The notes under the pieces: model-generated
What the model was told of the DNA's origin: nothing
The model's input: the letters and a program-made list of their open reading frames with translations, nothing else
Database searches by the model: none
Assembly (NCBI RefSeq): GCF_040111675.1
Contig: NZ_CP157794.1
Location: 5,247,501-5,311,500, forward strand
Direction: 5' to 3'
Source: Salinarimonas sp.
GTDB taxonomy: Bacteria > Pseudomonadota > Alphaproteobacteria > Rhizobiales > Beijerinckiaceae
DNA: 64,000 nt
In this document: positions 8,445 to 16,404 of the stretch, piece by piece
Layout of the letters: the number at the start of each line of letters is the position of its first letter
Numbering within the stretch: the stretch's first letter is position 1
Position numbers and translations under genes: made by a program

Positions 8445-8861
8445 ATGAGCACTGCGACCCACCACGTCGACGAGCACCGCGGCGCGCCGCGCCGGCGCAC
8501 GCTGATGTCCGCGCAGATCCGCTATTCCGGCGGCGCGGTGACGGCGGATTGCGTCGTGCGCAACATTTCCGACACGGGCGCGAAGATCGACGTCTCGGCG
8601 GGCATCGTCCTGCCCGAGCGATTCGATCTCGTGATCCCGCAGAAGAACGTGGTGCATGCCTGCGAGCTGCGCTGGCGCCGCGCCGCCGAGGCGGGCGTCG
8701 CCTTCCTGGACGCGACCGGCCAGGCCGGCGCGACCGGGGCGCCGGCCGCCCTGACGCCGCGCACCACGCCGACCGAGGATGCGCTGAAGGCCCGGATTCG
8801 GCAGCTCGAGGAGGAGAACGCCCGGCTGCGCGGCCGCATCGTCGAGCTCGGCGGGGCCTGA
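8445..8861 (+). CDS. PilZ domain protein
   Basis: A 138-residue protein whose N-terminal half is a PilZ domain, the common c-di-GMP receptor module. The two binding motifs are visible as RRR at residues 16-18 and NISDTGAKI at 40-48 (consensus D/NxSxxG). The C-terminal 30 residues (about 108-138) form a leucine-heptad helix, EEENARLRGRIVEL, likely a dimerising coiled coil. It sits 79 bases before flhA, so it may couple c-di-GMP to flagellar assembly or motility; that is inferred from position. Confidence 0.85.
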   Translation: MSTATHHVDEHRGAPRRRTLMSAQIRYSGGAVTADCVVRNISDTGAKIDVSAGIVLPERFDLVIPQKNVVHACELRWRRAAEAGVAFLDATGQAGATGAPAALTPRTTPTEDALKARIRQLEEENARLRGRIVELGGA

Positions 8862-8940
8862 GCGGCAGGCTCCACCATCCTCGCACAAGCTCCCGGCCCC
8901 ATCCTGCGTGACGGATCACGCATCACGGGGCGCATCAGCC

Positions 8941-11025
8941 ATGGCGAAAGCGATCGCGGCCGCGGGGCCGTCGAACACTCGGGGGCTGCGCGACATCGGC
9001 TTCGCGCTCGGCATCGTCGTCATCCTGACGATCCTCTTCCTGCCGATCCCCGCCTTCCTGATCGACATGGGACTCGCGCTCTCCATCGCGCTCTCGGTGC
9101 TGATCCTGATGGTGGCGCTGTGGATCCAGAAGCCGCTCGAGTTCTCGGCCTTCCCCACCGTGCTCCTCATCGCCACCATGCTGCGGCTGTCGCTCAACAT
9201 CGCGACGACGCGGATGATCCTCTCCGATGGCGACCAGGGCGGCGCGGCGGCGGGCTACATCATCGACGGCTTCTCGCGCCTCGTGATGTCGGGCGACTTC
9301 GTCATCGGCCTCGTGATCTTCTTCATCCTGGTGACGGTGAACTTCGTCGTCATCACCAAGGGCGCGACCCGCATCGCCGAGGTCGGCGCGCGATTCACCC
9401 TCGACGCCATCCCCGGCAAGCAGATGGCCATCGACGCCGACCTCTCGGCCGGGCTGATCGACGACAAGGAGGCGCAGCGCCGCCGGCGCGAGCTCGAGGA
9501 GGAATCGTCCTTCTTCGGCGCCATGGACGGCGCCTCCAAGTTCGTGCGCGGCGACGCCATCGCCGGGCTGATCATCACCGCCATCAACCTGTTCGGCGGC
9601 ATCGTCATCGGCACGACCCGCCACGGCATGGAGCTCGGGGACGCCGCGGACGCCTTCGTCAAGCTGTCGGTCGGCGACGGCCTCGTCACCCAGATCCCGG
9701 CGCTGATCGTCTCGCTCGCCGCGGGCCTCCTCGTGTCGAAGGGCGGCACCCGCGGCTCGGCCGAGGAGACGGTGACCACCCAGCTCTCGGGCTATCCGCG
9801 TGCGCTCGTCGTCGCCGGCGGCGTCATGCTGCTGCTCGCCGTGACGCCGGGGCTGCCGTTCTTCCCCCTGATGCTGCTGGCCCTCGTTCTGGCCTTCGGC
9901 GCCTGGGCCATCCCGCGCAGGATCAAGGCCGAGGCGGTCGAGCGCGAGATGCTGAAGCTCGAGGAGGAGGCGCGCGTCGAGGAGGAGCAGAAGGATTCGG
10001 TGAAGGAGCAGCTGCGCACGCCCGAGATCGAGCTCGTGCTCGGCAAGCAGCTCTCGGCCGAGCTGCTCACCGCCCACGGCGAATTGGCGCACCGCGTCTC
10101 CAAGATGCGCCGCAAGTTCGCCAAGCAGTACGGCTTCGTCGTCCCCGAGATCAAGCTGACCGACTCGCTCACCCTCCCGCGCAAGGGCTACGAGATCAAG
10201 ATCCACGGCACCACCATCGCCGCGAGCGACTTGCGCATCGGCGAGGTGATGGTCATCACGTCGGGCGGCAAGCCGGACGTGCCCGGCGACGAGGCGCGCG
10301 AGCCCGCCTTCGGCATGCCCGCCATGTGGATCGCCGAGAGCTACGCGGCCGAGGCCAAGCGCGAGGGCTTCCCGCCCATCGACAACCTCTCGGTCCTGCT
10401 CACCCACCTCTCCGAGGTGATCCGCAACAACCTGCCGCAGCTCCTCTCCTACAAGGACATGCGCGCGCTGATCGACCGGCTGGACCCCGAGTACAAGCGC
10501 CTCATCGACGACATCGTGCCCTCGCAGATCTCCTATTCGGGGCTGCAGGGCGTGCTCAAGCTGCTGCTCGCCGAGCGCGTCTCGATCCGCAACCTCAACC
10601 TCATCCTCGAGGCCATCGCCGAGATCGCGCCGCACGTGCGCCGCTCCGAGCAGGTGGTCGAGCACGTGCGCATGCGCATGGCCCAGCAGATCTGCGGCGA
10701 CCTCACCGAGGGCGGCTCCCTGCGGGTGCTGCGGCTCGGCAATCGCTGGGATCTCGCCTTCCACCAGTCGGTCAAGCGCGACGCCAAGGGGGAGGTCGCC
10801 GAGTTCGACATCGATCCGCGCCTGCTCGAGGAGTTCGGCCAGGCCGCCTCCGCCGCGATCAAGCAGCGCCTCGAGCAGGGCCGGCCCTTCGCGATCGTCA
10901 CCGCGCCGGACGCGCGGCCCTACGTGCGCATGGTGATCGAGCGGCTGTTCCCGACCCTGCCGGTTCTCAGCCACGTCGAGATCCCCCGCGGCGTCGATAT
11001 CGAGAGCCTGGGGACGATCGGGTGA
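8941..11025 (+). CDS. flhA: flagellar biosynthesis protein FlhA
   Basis: Main export-gate component of the flagellar type III secretion system in the inner membrane. From ATG 8941 the protein is 694 residues, the usual size. The N-terminal half carries the cluster of membrane helices and the FHIPEP-type loop (ALWIQKPLEFSAFPTVLL, RLSLNIATTR), and the second half is the cytosolic domain that docks chaperone-substrate complexes. A GTG at 8908 would add 11 residues (TDHASRGASA) without family resemblance, so the later ATG is preferred. Its stop overlaps the GTG start of fliR (GTGA), showing translational coupling. Confidence 0.97.
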   Translation: MAKAIAAAGPSNTRGLRDIGFALGIVVILTILFLPIPAFLIDMGLALSIALSVLILMVALWIQKPLEFSAFPTVLLIATMLRLSLNIATTRMILSDGDQGGAAAGYIIDGFSRLVMSGDFVIGLVIFFILVTVNFVVITKGATRIAEVGARFTLDAIPGKQMAIDADLSAGLIDDKEAQRRRRELEEESSFFGAMDGASKFVRGDAIAGLIITAINLFGGIVIGTTRHGMELGDAADAFVKLSVGDGLVTQIPALIVSLAAGLLVSKGGTRGSAEETVTTQLSGYPRALVVAGGVMLLLAVTPGLPFFPLMLLALVLAFGAWAIPRRIKAEAVEREMLKLEEEARVEEEQKDSVKEQLRTPEIELVLGKQLSAELLTAHGELAHRVSKMRRKFAKQYGFVVPEIKLTDSLTLPRKGYEIKIHGTTIAASDLRIGEVMVITSGGKPDVPGDEAREPAFGMPAMWIAESYAAEAKREGFPPIDNLSVLLTHLSEVIRNNLPQLLSYKDMRALIDRLDPEYKRLIDDIVPSQISYSGLQGVLKLLLAERVSIRNLNLILEAIAEIAPHVRRSEQVVEHVRMRMAQQICGDLTEGGSLRVLRLGNRWDLAFHQSVKRDAKGEVAEFDIDPRLLEEFGQAASAAIKQRLEQGRPFAIVTAPDARPYVRMVIERLFPTLPVLSHVEIPRGVDIESLGTIG

Positions 11026-11777
11026 GCCTGCTCTCTCCGGACCTGATCCTTTCGGTGTTCCTGGTGTTCTGCCGCATCGGGGCGTGCCTGATGCTGATGC
11101 CGGGCTTCGCCTCGCTGCGCGTGCCGACGCAGGTGCGGCTCTTCGTGGTGCTCGGCGCCACCTTCGCGCTGGCGCCGGTGGTGACGCCGACGATCCTGCC
11201 CGTGGTCGCGAACGCCTCGAATCCCGGGCTCCTGGCGCTCGTCCTCACCGAGATATTGATCGGGGCGCAGATCGGCGTGATCGGACGCATCTTCTATCTC
11301 GCCCTCCAGACCATGGCGCACGCCAGCACCATGCTGATCGGCTTCGCGCCCATGCCGGGCGCCGTGATCGACGAGATGGAGCCGATCCCGCCGCTCTCCT
11401 CGCTGGTGATGCTCTCGGCCACCGCGCTCCTGTTCATCACCAACCTGCATTGGGAGATCTTCCGCGGTCTCGTGATCTCCTACGAGACGATCCCGCTGCT
11501 GACCGGCTTCGACCCGCGGCTCGCCCTCGTCGGCCTCTCCGATCGGATCGGGGAAGCCTTCCTCCTGGCGCTGCGGATCGCGAGCCCGTTCGTGGTCTTC
11601 GCCTTCCTCGCGAATTTCGCGCTCGGGGTGATGAACAAGCTCGCCCAGCAGATCCCGATCTACTTCGTCGCCCTGCCGGCGGTGCTCTTCGCCGGGCTGA
11701 TCGTGTTCTACTTCCTCGCCGGCGAGTTCCTGGCCCTCTTCGTCGCCGGCTTCGCGGACTGGCTGAGGACGGGGTGA
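11022..11777 (+). CDS. fliR: flagellar biosynthetic protein FliR
   Basis: Export-gate membrane protein of the flagellar secretion apparatus, forming the core complex with FliP and FliQ. It has 251 residues and several membrane segments, with family-typical stretches GACLMLMPGFASLRVP near the N-terminus and EILIGAQIGVIGRIFYLAL in the middle. It starts at GTG 11022, overlapping the flhA stop by four bases, and no ATG would retain the conserved first helix. No flhB follows; after a repeat-containing gap of 241 bases a set of small flagellar proteins begins. Confidence 0.95.
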   Translation: MSLLSPDLILSVFLVFCRIGACLMLMPGFASLRVPTQVRLFVVLGATFALAPVVTPTILPVVANASNPGLLALVLTEILIGAQIGVIGRIFYLALQTMAHASTMLIGFAPMPGAVIDEMEPIPPLSSLVMLSATALLFITNLHWEIFRGLVISYETIPLLTGFDPRLALVGLSDRIGEAFLLALRIASPFVVFAFLANFALGVMNKLAQQIPIYFVALPAVLFAGLIVFYFLAGEFLALFVAGFADWLRTG

Positions 11778-11800
11778 CGGGGATGGCGACAGGCACGTCC

Positions 11801-11989
11801 GTCATCCCCGGCGGAAACGCCGCCAGGCGTTTCCGGGAAGGGGACCCAGCGCAAGACAGTGCGCCGAAGGCGCGCCTTCGCCGCCGACCAGGCGGCTGGA
11901 CGCCGCCGAGCGCCGGGGCTTCGCCCCGAAGATGTCGTGCTGGGTCCCCTTCCCCTCCGGTCGCTTCGCGACTTCCGGCCGGGGATGAC
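11801..11989. repeat. palindromic intergenic repeat element (GTCATCCC-bounded), copy 1
   Basis: A 189-base element between fliR and the FliJ-like gene, bounded by inverted ends GTCATCCCCGGC at the left and GGCCGGGGATGAC at the right. Inside, GGGGACCCAG (about 11840) pairs with CTGGGTCCCC (about 11941), and shorter hairpins such as GCGCGCCTTCG lie in the middle. The whole could fold into a long imperfect hairpin. A related element with the same outer ends occurs at 59924-60100. It looks like a REP/ERIC-type non-coding repeat; mobility is inferred. Confidence 0.7.
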
Positions 11990-12018
11990 ACCGCACCTGC
12001 GCCACCGAAGGCCGCGCC

Positions 12019-12432
12019 ATGACCGACGCCCGCGCGCGCGCGAAAGCGCTCTCCCGCATCGCCGCCGTGCAGGCGCAGAAGCGCCGGCTGGAGGAGTGGA
12101 AGCTCGCCGATTTCCATCGGCGCGCCCGCGCCGTCGCGGAGGCCGAGGCGCAGACGCTCGCGGCCATGGGCGAGGGCTCGGCCCTGCACGGGCTCTTCGT
12201 GGCCCAGGCGGCGAAGCGGCTGGACAGCCTCGGGCGCCAGCGACGCAGCCTGGAGGGAGCGATCGAACGCCAGGGCGAGGCCGTGCGCGCGGAGGCGCGC
12301 CGCGAGAAGGCCGCCGAGGCGCTTCTCGCCGACGCGGCGCGCCGCGCCGAGGAGGAGCGCCGCCGCCGCGCGGATCTCGAGATCCTCGAGGCCATGCTCG
12401 CCCGCGACGCCGCCGAGCCCGGCCCGCTCTAG
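12019..12432 (+). CDS. small coiled-coil protein, FliJ-like
   Basis: A 137-residue, arginine- and glutamate-rich protein predicted to be almost entirely alpha-helical with long heptad stretches (RRLEEWKLADFHRRARAVAEAEAQ region and RREKAAEALLADAARRAEEERRRR region). Length and character match FliJ-type flagellar export chaperones, which are poorly conserved in sequence. It is the first gene after fliR and is followed 84 bases later by a rod-binding protein, so a flagellar export or chaperone role is likely. No diagnostic motif allows a firm assignment. Confidence 0.6.
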   Translation: MTDARARAKALSRIAAVQAQKRRLEEWKLADFHRRARAVAEAEAQTLAAMGEGSALHGLFVAQAAKRLDSLGRQRRSLEGAIERQGEAVRAEARREKAAEALLADAARRAEEERRRRADLEILEAMLARDAAEPGPL

Positions 12433-12516
12433 GCGCAAGCCTGGCGTAAGCGCCTCGCGCTAGCCTCCTCGCCGATGATCCGCAGTTGACCCGTTGGGCC
12501 GAGGAGGACCAGAGCC

Positions 12517-13143
12517 GTGACGATCAGCCCGCCCTCAGACATCGTTCTCGAGGTGGCCCGCGCCGCCGACCCGACGAAGCTCGCCGCCGCCACCGAGCGG
12601 CTGCGCGAGATCGCCGAGTCGCGCGGCCGCGACACGGACGGCTTCGGCGCCGCCGTGGCCGAGGTCTCGGCCCCGCCGGCCGCCCCGGCGGCCCCGCTGC
12701 CGCCCTTCGATCCGGACCGGGCGCGGGTGCGGCTCGCCAATCTCGAGACGGTCGGCGCCCCGCCGCCGCGCCCGATCGGCGTCGGGCCGGATCTTCCCGC
12801 GGCGGAGCTTCCCGCGGCGCGCCCCGCGCCGGCGCAGGACAGCCCCGCCGTCCAGTTCGAGGCGCAGCTCCTCGGCCAGGTGGTCGAGACCCTGATGCCG
12901 GACGCGCCGGCGCTCTACGGCGACGGCTCCGCCGGCTCGATCTGGAAGGGCTTCCTCGCCCAGGAGATCGGCGCCGAGCTCGCCCGCGCCGGCGGGATCG
13001 GCGTCGCCCAGGCCGTGGCCGCGGCCCATCCCCAGCTCGACCAGGTGAACGCCGCCAAGGCGACGCTGTGGCCGGAGCACGCCTCGCAGGCCGCCGCCGA
13101 GGACGCCCGCGGCGGCTACTTCACCGGCTTCTACCGCATCTGA
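12517..13143 (+). CDS. rod-binding protein (FlgJ N-terminal domain type)
   Basis: A 208-residue protein with a low-complexity alanine/proline-rich first half and a C-terminal rod-binding domain. The region from about 110 (QFEAQLLGQVVETLMP) through WKGFLAQEIGAELARAGGIG matches the FlgJ N-terminal domain, which caps and aids assembly of the flagellar rod in the periplasm. The muramidase domain of enteric FlgJ is absent, as is usual in alphaproteobacteria. The neighbours are a FliJ-like protein upstream and a FlgN-like protein 13 bases downstream. Confidence 0.8.
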   Translation: MTISPPSDIVLEVARAADPTKLAAATERLREIAESRGRDTDGFGAAVAEVSAPPAAPAAPLPPFDPDRARVRLANLETVGAPPPRPIGVGPDLPAAELPAARPAPAQDSPAVQFEAQLLGQVVETLMPDAPALYGDGSAGSIWKGFLAQEIGAELARAGGIGVAQAVAAAHPQLDQVNAAKATLWPEHASQAAAEDARGGYFTGFYRI

Positions 13144-13156
13144 CGCAAGGACGATC

Positions 13157-13624
13157 ATGACCGAATTCGCCACCGACCTCGATCCGTCAGACGCGCCCGC
13201 GCCGGACGCGCCGCCGACGACCGCCCTCGTCGCGCTCCCCGAGCCCGCCCCGCTGAACCCGGCCTATGGCGACGCGAGCGCGATGATCGCCGCCATCGAC
13301 CGGCTGGAGGGCGTGCTCGCGCACGAGACGGCCGCGCTCGGGCGCCTCTCCACCGCCGAGCTGAAGGAGCTCAACCGCCGCAAGAGCCTGTGCCTGCTCG
13401 AGTTCACCCGCGCCGCGCGGCCGCTCGCCGAGCAGACCGTGTCCGAGGCGCTCCGCCTTAGGCTCGAGCGCCTGCGCGGGGCGATCGCGCGCAACCAGGC
13501 CGTCGTCACCACGCATCTGGAGGCCGTGCGCGAGATCGCCGGCACCATCGCCGGGGCCATCGAGGCGCGCGATCACGACGGCACCTATACCGCGGGCGCC
13601 CGCATCCGGAGCGCCGCGCGATGA
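13157..13624 (+). CDS. FlgN-like flagellar chaperone candidate
   Basis: A 155-residue protein with a disordered proline-rich start (1-40) followed by a helical region. The pairing of an ELNRRKSLCLLEF helix with a second helix of the form ARNQAVVTTHLEAVREIA and a terminal DGTY segment is the layout of FlgN, the chaperone for hook-associated proteins. Similarity is at the level of architecture, so confidence is moderate. It lies between the rod-binding protein and a FliL-like membrane protein, whose ATG overlaps its stop codon (GATGA). Confidence 0.55.
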   Translation: MTEFATDLDPSDAPAPDAPPTTALVALPEPAPLNPAYGDASAMIAAIDRLEGVLAHETAALGRLSTAELKELNRRKSLCLLEFTRAARPLAEQTVSEALRLRLERLRGAIARNQAVVTTHLEAVREIAGTIAGAIEARDHDGTYTAGARIRSAAR

Positions 13625-14079
13625 CCCGCCTGCTCGTCGCGGGCCTGTGGCTGTGCGCCATCGTGTTCGTGTCCTCGCACCTGACGGCGGACTGGCGCGC
13701 GCAGCGCCTCGCCGAGGCGTCTGCCGAGCCGACCTATTTTCGCGGGGTCTCCTACGAGAAGACCCGGCCGATCTCCGTGCCGATCCTGCGCGAGGGCGCC
13801 ATCACCGGCTACGTGATGGCGCAGTTCGTCTATACGATCGATTCCGAGGACCTGCGCACCCTGCGCGTGCCGCCGGAGAGCTTCATCCTCGACGAGACCT
13901 TCCAGCGCCTGTTCGCCGACGAGAGCATCGATTTCGCGAACCTGCGCGCCTTCGACATGCGCGCCTTCCTGGGCGAGCTGACCGGGGCGGTGAACGCCCG
14001 CATCGGCCAGGACGTGGTGCGCGAGCTGATGGTGGAGGAATTCAATTTCGTCAGCCCGGAGCAGGTCCGCGAGGGCTGA
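13621..14079 (+). CDS. single-pass membrane protein, FliL-like, in flagellar operon
   Basis: A 152-residue protein with one N-terminal membrane helix (about residues 4-20, LLVAGLWLCAIVFVSS) and a periplasmic domain. The periplasmic part contains YVMAQFVYTID and a C-terminal helix ARIGQDVVRELMVEEFNFVS that resemble the stator-associated protein FliL in topology. It overlaps the previous gene by four bases and is the last gene before a hairpin terminator, so it closes the flhA-containing run. It is not canonical FliL, and the exact role is unassigned. Confidence 0.6.
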   Translation: MTRLLVAGLWLCAIVFVSSHLTADWRAQRLAEASAEPTYFRGVSYEKTRPISVPILREGAITGYVMAQFVYTIDSEDLRTLRVPPESFILDETFQRLFADESIDFANLRAFDMRAFLGELTGAVNARIGQDVVRELMVEEFNFVSPEQVREG

Positions 14080-14100
14080 TCCCGGCGTCCCCGAGTGCCG

Positions 14101-14126
14101 AGCCCGGGCCGTCACCAGCCCGGGCT
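14101..14126 (+). terminator. hairpin terminator after flagellar operon
   Basis: AGCCCGGGC at 14101-14109 and GCCCGGGCT at 14118-14126 form a perfect 9-base-pair stem with an 8-base loop, 21 bases after the last flagellar stop codon. The following bases (TCGTCGTATTCG) are only moderately T-rich, so it may be a weak intrinsic terminator. Confidence 0.65.
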
Positions 14127-14345
14127 TCGTCGTATTCGACTCGAATTATCCGCGCTTGCGGGCAGCCTAACAGAGTGTTTCTCGCACCCGTGAATCGCCG
14201 CTAAATTGAATTCATCTTTGATCTTTACGGGGTAAGAGCCCCTTGACTTTATTAATGATTGCCTTCCGCGATCATGGACTTAGCCGTTGCTCCCAGGCTG
14301 CTACGGACATACCCATAGATGTACCGTGAAACGGGGGTGCTAACC
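14127..14345 (+). promoter_or_regulatory. AT-rich control region upstream of ftcR
   Basis: About 220 bases without a gene, strikingly AT-richer than the rest of the window (for example GCTAAATTGAATTCATC near 14200 and TTGACTTTATTAATG at 14243-14257). The TTGACT at 14243 could be a -35 element, but no well-spaced -10 was found. This is the likely promoter and regulator-binding region of the flagellar regulator gene. Confidence 0.45.
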
Positions 14346-15023
14346 GTGTACATCATCGTCGACGAACGAGAGCTGGTCACGACCGGCTATCGATCCGGCT
14401 TCGACCGCGAAGGCGTGTCGGCCGTCGGGTTCGGGCCGGAGGACTTCAACGAGTGGATTTCGGGCGCGGCCGAGGAGGATCTCGGCGCCGTCGAGGCCAT
14501 CCTCATCGGGGATTGCCGCGAGCGCGAGACCCTGCCGCGGATGGTCAAGAGCCGCTGCCGGGCGCCCGTGATCGCCATGAACGACACCCATTGCCTCGAG
14601 CAGACGCTCGGGCTCTTCGCCGCCGGCGTCGACGACGTCGTGCGCAAGCCGGTGCACGTGAAGGAGATCATGGCCCGGGTCGGGGCCTTCAACCGCCGCG
14701 TCGTCGTGCGCGCGCCGGAGCCCGAGGCCGCCAGGGGCGAGCACGACATGCAGGTCTTCTTCGACGGCCGCGACCCGATCGTCGCCGGCGAGGTGCTGAC
14801 CCTGCCCCGGCGCGAGCGCCGGATCCTCGAGTACCTCTTCAAGAACAAGGGCAAGCGCGTCCAGCGCGAGCAGATCTTCTCGGCCGTCTACGGCGTCTTC
14901 AACGAGAACGTCGACGAGGCCGTGGTGGAGAGCCACATCTCGAAGCTGCGCAAGAAGCTGCGCGGTCGGCTGGGCTACGACCCGATCGATTCCAAGCGCT
15001 ACCTCGGCTACATGTTCGCCTGA
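14346..15023 (+). CDS. ftcR: flagellar two-component-type regulator FtcR
   Basis: OmpR-family regulator corresponding to FtcR, the master-type flagellar activator described in Brucella and relatives. From GTG 14346 it has 225 residues: a degenerate receiver domain (about 1-115, beginning YIIVDERELV) that includes GVDDVVRKPVHVKEI, and a winged-helix DNA-binding domain with TLPRRERRILEYLF and VVESHISKLRKKLR. The start at GTG 14346 is preferred over ATG 14319 because a GGGGG stretch lies at Shine-Dalgarno distance and homologues begin with this VDEREL segment. No cognate kinase is adjacent. It probably controls the flagellar genes upstream and elsewhere. Confidence 0.9.
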   Translation: MYIIVDERELVTTGYRSGFDREGVSAVGFGPEDFNEWISGAAEEDLGAVEAILIGDCRERETLPRMVKSRCRAPVIAMNDTHCLEQTLGLFAAGVDDVVRKPVHVKEIMARVGAFNRRVVVRAPEPEAARGEHDMQVFFDGRDPIVAGEVLTLPRRERRILEYLFKNKGKRVQREQIFSAVYGVFNENVDEAVVESHISKLRKKLRGRLGYDPIDSKRYLGYMFA

Positions 15024-15144
15024 CCGTTTTTTCACGACACCCACGGCCGTTCGGGCCGGTTGCCTTTCATCCATCGCATTTCGCATCACGGACTGGTCTC
15101 AGCGCTCACGCGCATCCCGGGACGACGTTCCCGAGCCGCAGATC

Positions 15145-16404
15145 TCATCGACCGCGCATCGCGTCCCCTTCGGGGACTCCCGGCAGCTCCGCGACGAAGC
15201 AGGCCCCATTGCCCTCCGCCCGCGTATAGAGCGCCTCCCCCCCGTGCCGCCGCGCGATCTGGCGCACCAGCGACAATCCCAGACCCCAGCCGCCCGCCGC
15301 CTCCGAGCGGCCCGCGGGACGGTAGAAGGCCTCGAACACCCGCTCGGCCTCACCGTCCGGCAGGCCCGGCCCGTGATCGCGAACCCGGATCGTCGCGCCG
15401 CCGCCGGCGCGCGGCGCGACCTCGGCCTCGATCGGCGGGGCGCCGTGGCGGGCGGCGTTCTGAAAGAGATTGCGCACGAGCCGGCGCAGGAGACGGGGAT
15501 CGCCGATCAATTCGGCCGGCGCCCCCGTCACGGCCGCATCGACCGCCGCGCCCTCCTCCGCCGCCAGCGCCAGGAGATCCACGGGCTCCGTCCGGTCGAG
15601 CCCGCCGACATGGTCGAGCCGGCTCGCGAGCAGGATCTCCTCCACCAGCGCGTCGAGCTCGCCGAGGCTCGTCACGATCTCGCGCTTGAGGTCCGGCCGC
15701 GGCGCCGCCTCGTAGAGGTCGATCGCCATGCGCAGGCGCGCCAGCGGCGAGCGCAGCTCGTGGCTGGCGTTGGCGAGGAGGGAGGCGTGCGCGCGCACGA
15801 GGCGCTCGACCGTCTCGGCCGCCGCGTCGAAGCTCTTCGCCACGGCCGCGACCTCGTCGGCGCCGGAAAGCCCGACGCGGGCGGAAAGGTCGCCTGCGCC
15901 CCAGGCCTCGACGCCGCTCCGCAGCCGCTCCAGACGGCGGGTCAGGTGGCGCACCACGGGATAGGCCACGAGCGCGATCAGGATCGCGACGATCGCGATG
16001 GGGACCAGCGGGTTGCGGTCGTCGTCGTGAGGATCGCCGTCGGGATCGTCGCGGCCGAAGCGGGCGTGGACCACGCGGCCGTCGGGCAGGGTGAAGACGA
16101 AGGCGCGCCGCTGGCCCGGAAGGCGCGGATCGCCGGCGAGGATGCGCCCGTCGGGGCCGACGAGGGCGAGATCGGCGCCGAGCGCGCCGGCGAGCCGTTC
16201 CAGCGTCGGGCCCGGATTCTCCGCGGGCAGCGTGCGCGCGAAGAAGGTGCGCCCGCGCTCGGCCCAGGGGCCCGCCTCGTTGGCGTTGGCGATGCGGAAC
16301 ACGACGGCGACCGCGATCGCGACGATCACCACCGCGGCGACGACGGTGAGGTAGATCTTCCAGAACAGGCTCAGGCCCCGGGGCAGGCGGACGCGGGGGG
16401 CCAT
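15145..16404 (-). CDS. sensor histidine kinase (CpxA/EnvZ-like layout)
   Basis: A 419-residue membrane kinase. Membrane helices at about 14-37 and 133-152 flank a periplasmic sensor whose end is rich in aspartate and histidine (118-130, DDPDGDPHDDD), a plausible metal or charge sensor. A HAMP domain (about 153-205) is followed by the phospho-accepting H215 in NASHELRSPL and an ATPase domain with NLFQNAARHG, DHGPGLPD and GWGLGLSLV. Its ATG overlaps the stop of the response regulator by one base, and a Spy/CpxP-like gene precedes both, recalling the CpxP-CpxR-CpxA envelope stress module. The signal sensed is unknown. Confidence 0.92.
   Translation of the reverse strand: MAPRVRLPRGLSLFWKIYLTVVAAVVIVAIAVAVVFRIANANEAGPWAERGRTFFARTLPAENPGPTLERLAGALGADLALVGPDGRILAGDPRLPGQRRAFVFTLPDGRVVHARFGRDDPDGDPHDDDRNPLVPIAIVAILIALVAYPVVRHLTRRLERLRSGVEAWGAGDLSARVGLSGADEVAAVAKSFDAAAETVERLVRAHASLLANASHELRSPLARLRMAIDLYEAAPRPDLKREIVTSLGELDALVEEILLASRLDHVGGLDRTEPVDLLALAAEEGAAVDAAVTGAPAELIGDPRLLRRLVRNLFQNAARHGAPPIEAEVAPRAGGGATIRVRDHGPGLPDGEAERVFEAFYRPAGRSEAAGGWGLGLSLVRQIARRHGGEALYTRAEGNGACFVAELPGVPEGDAMRGR

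Noticed and set aside
8935..10974. Long open frame opposite flhA
   Set aside because: Antisense shadow with low-complexity histidine/aspartate/glycine composition; flhA on the other strand is unmistakable.
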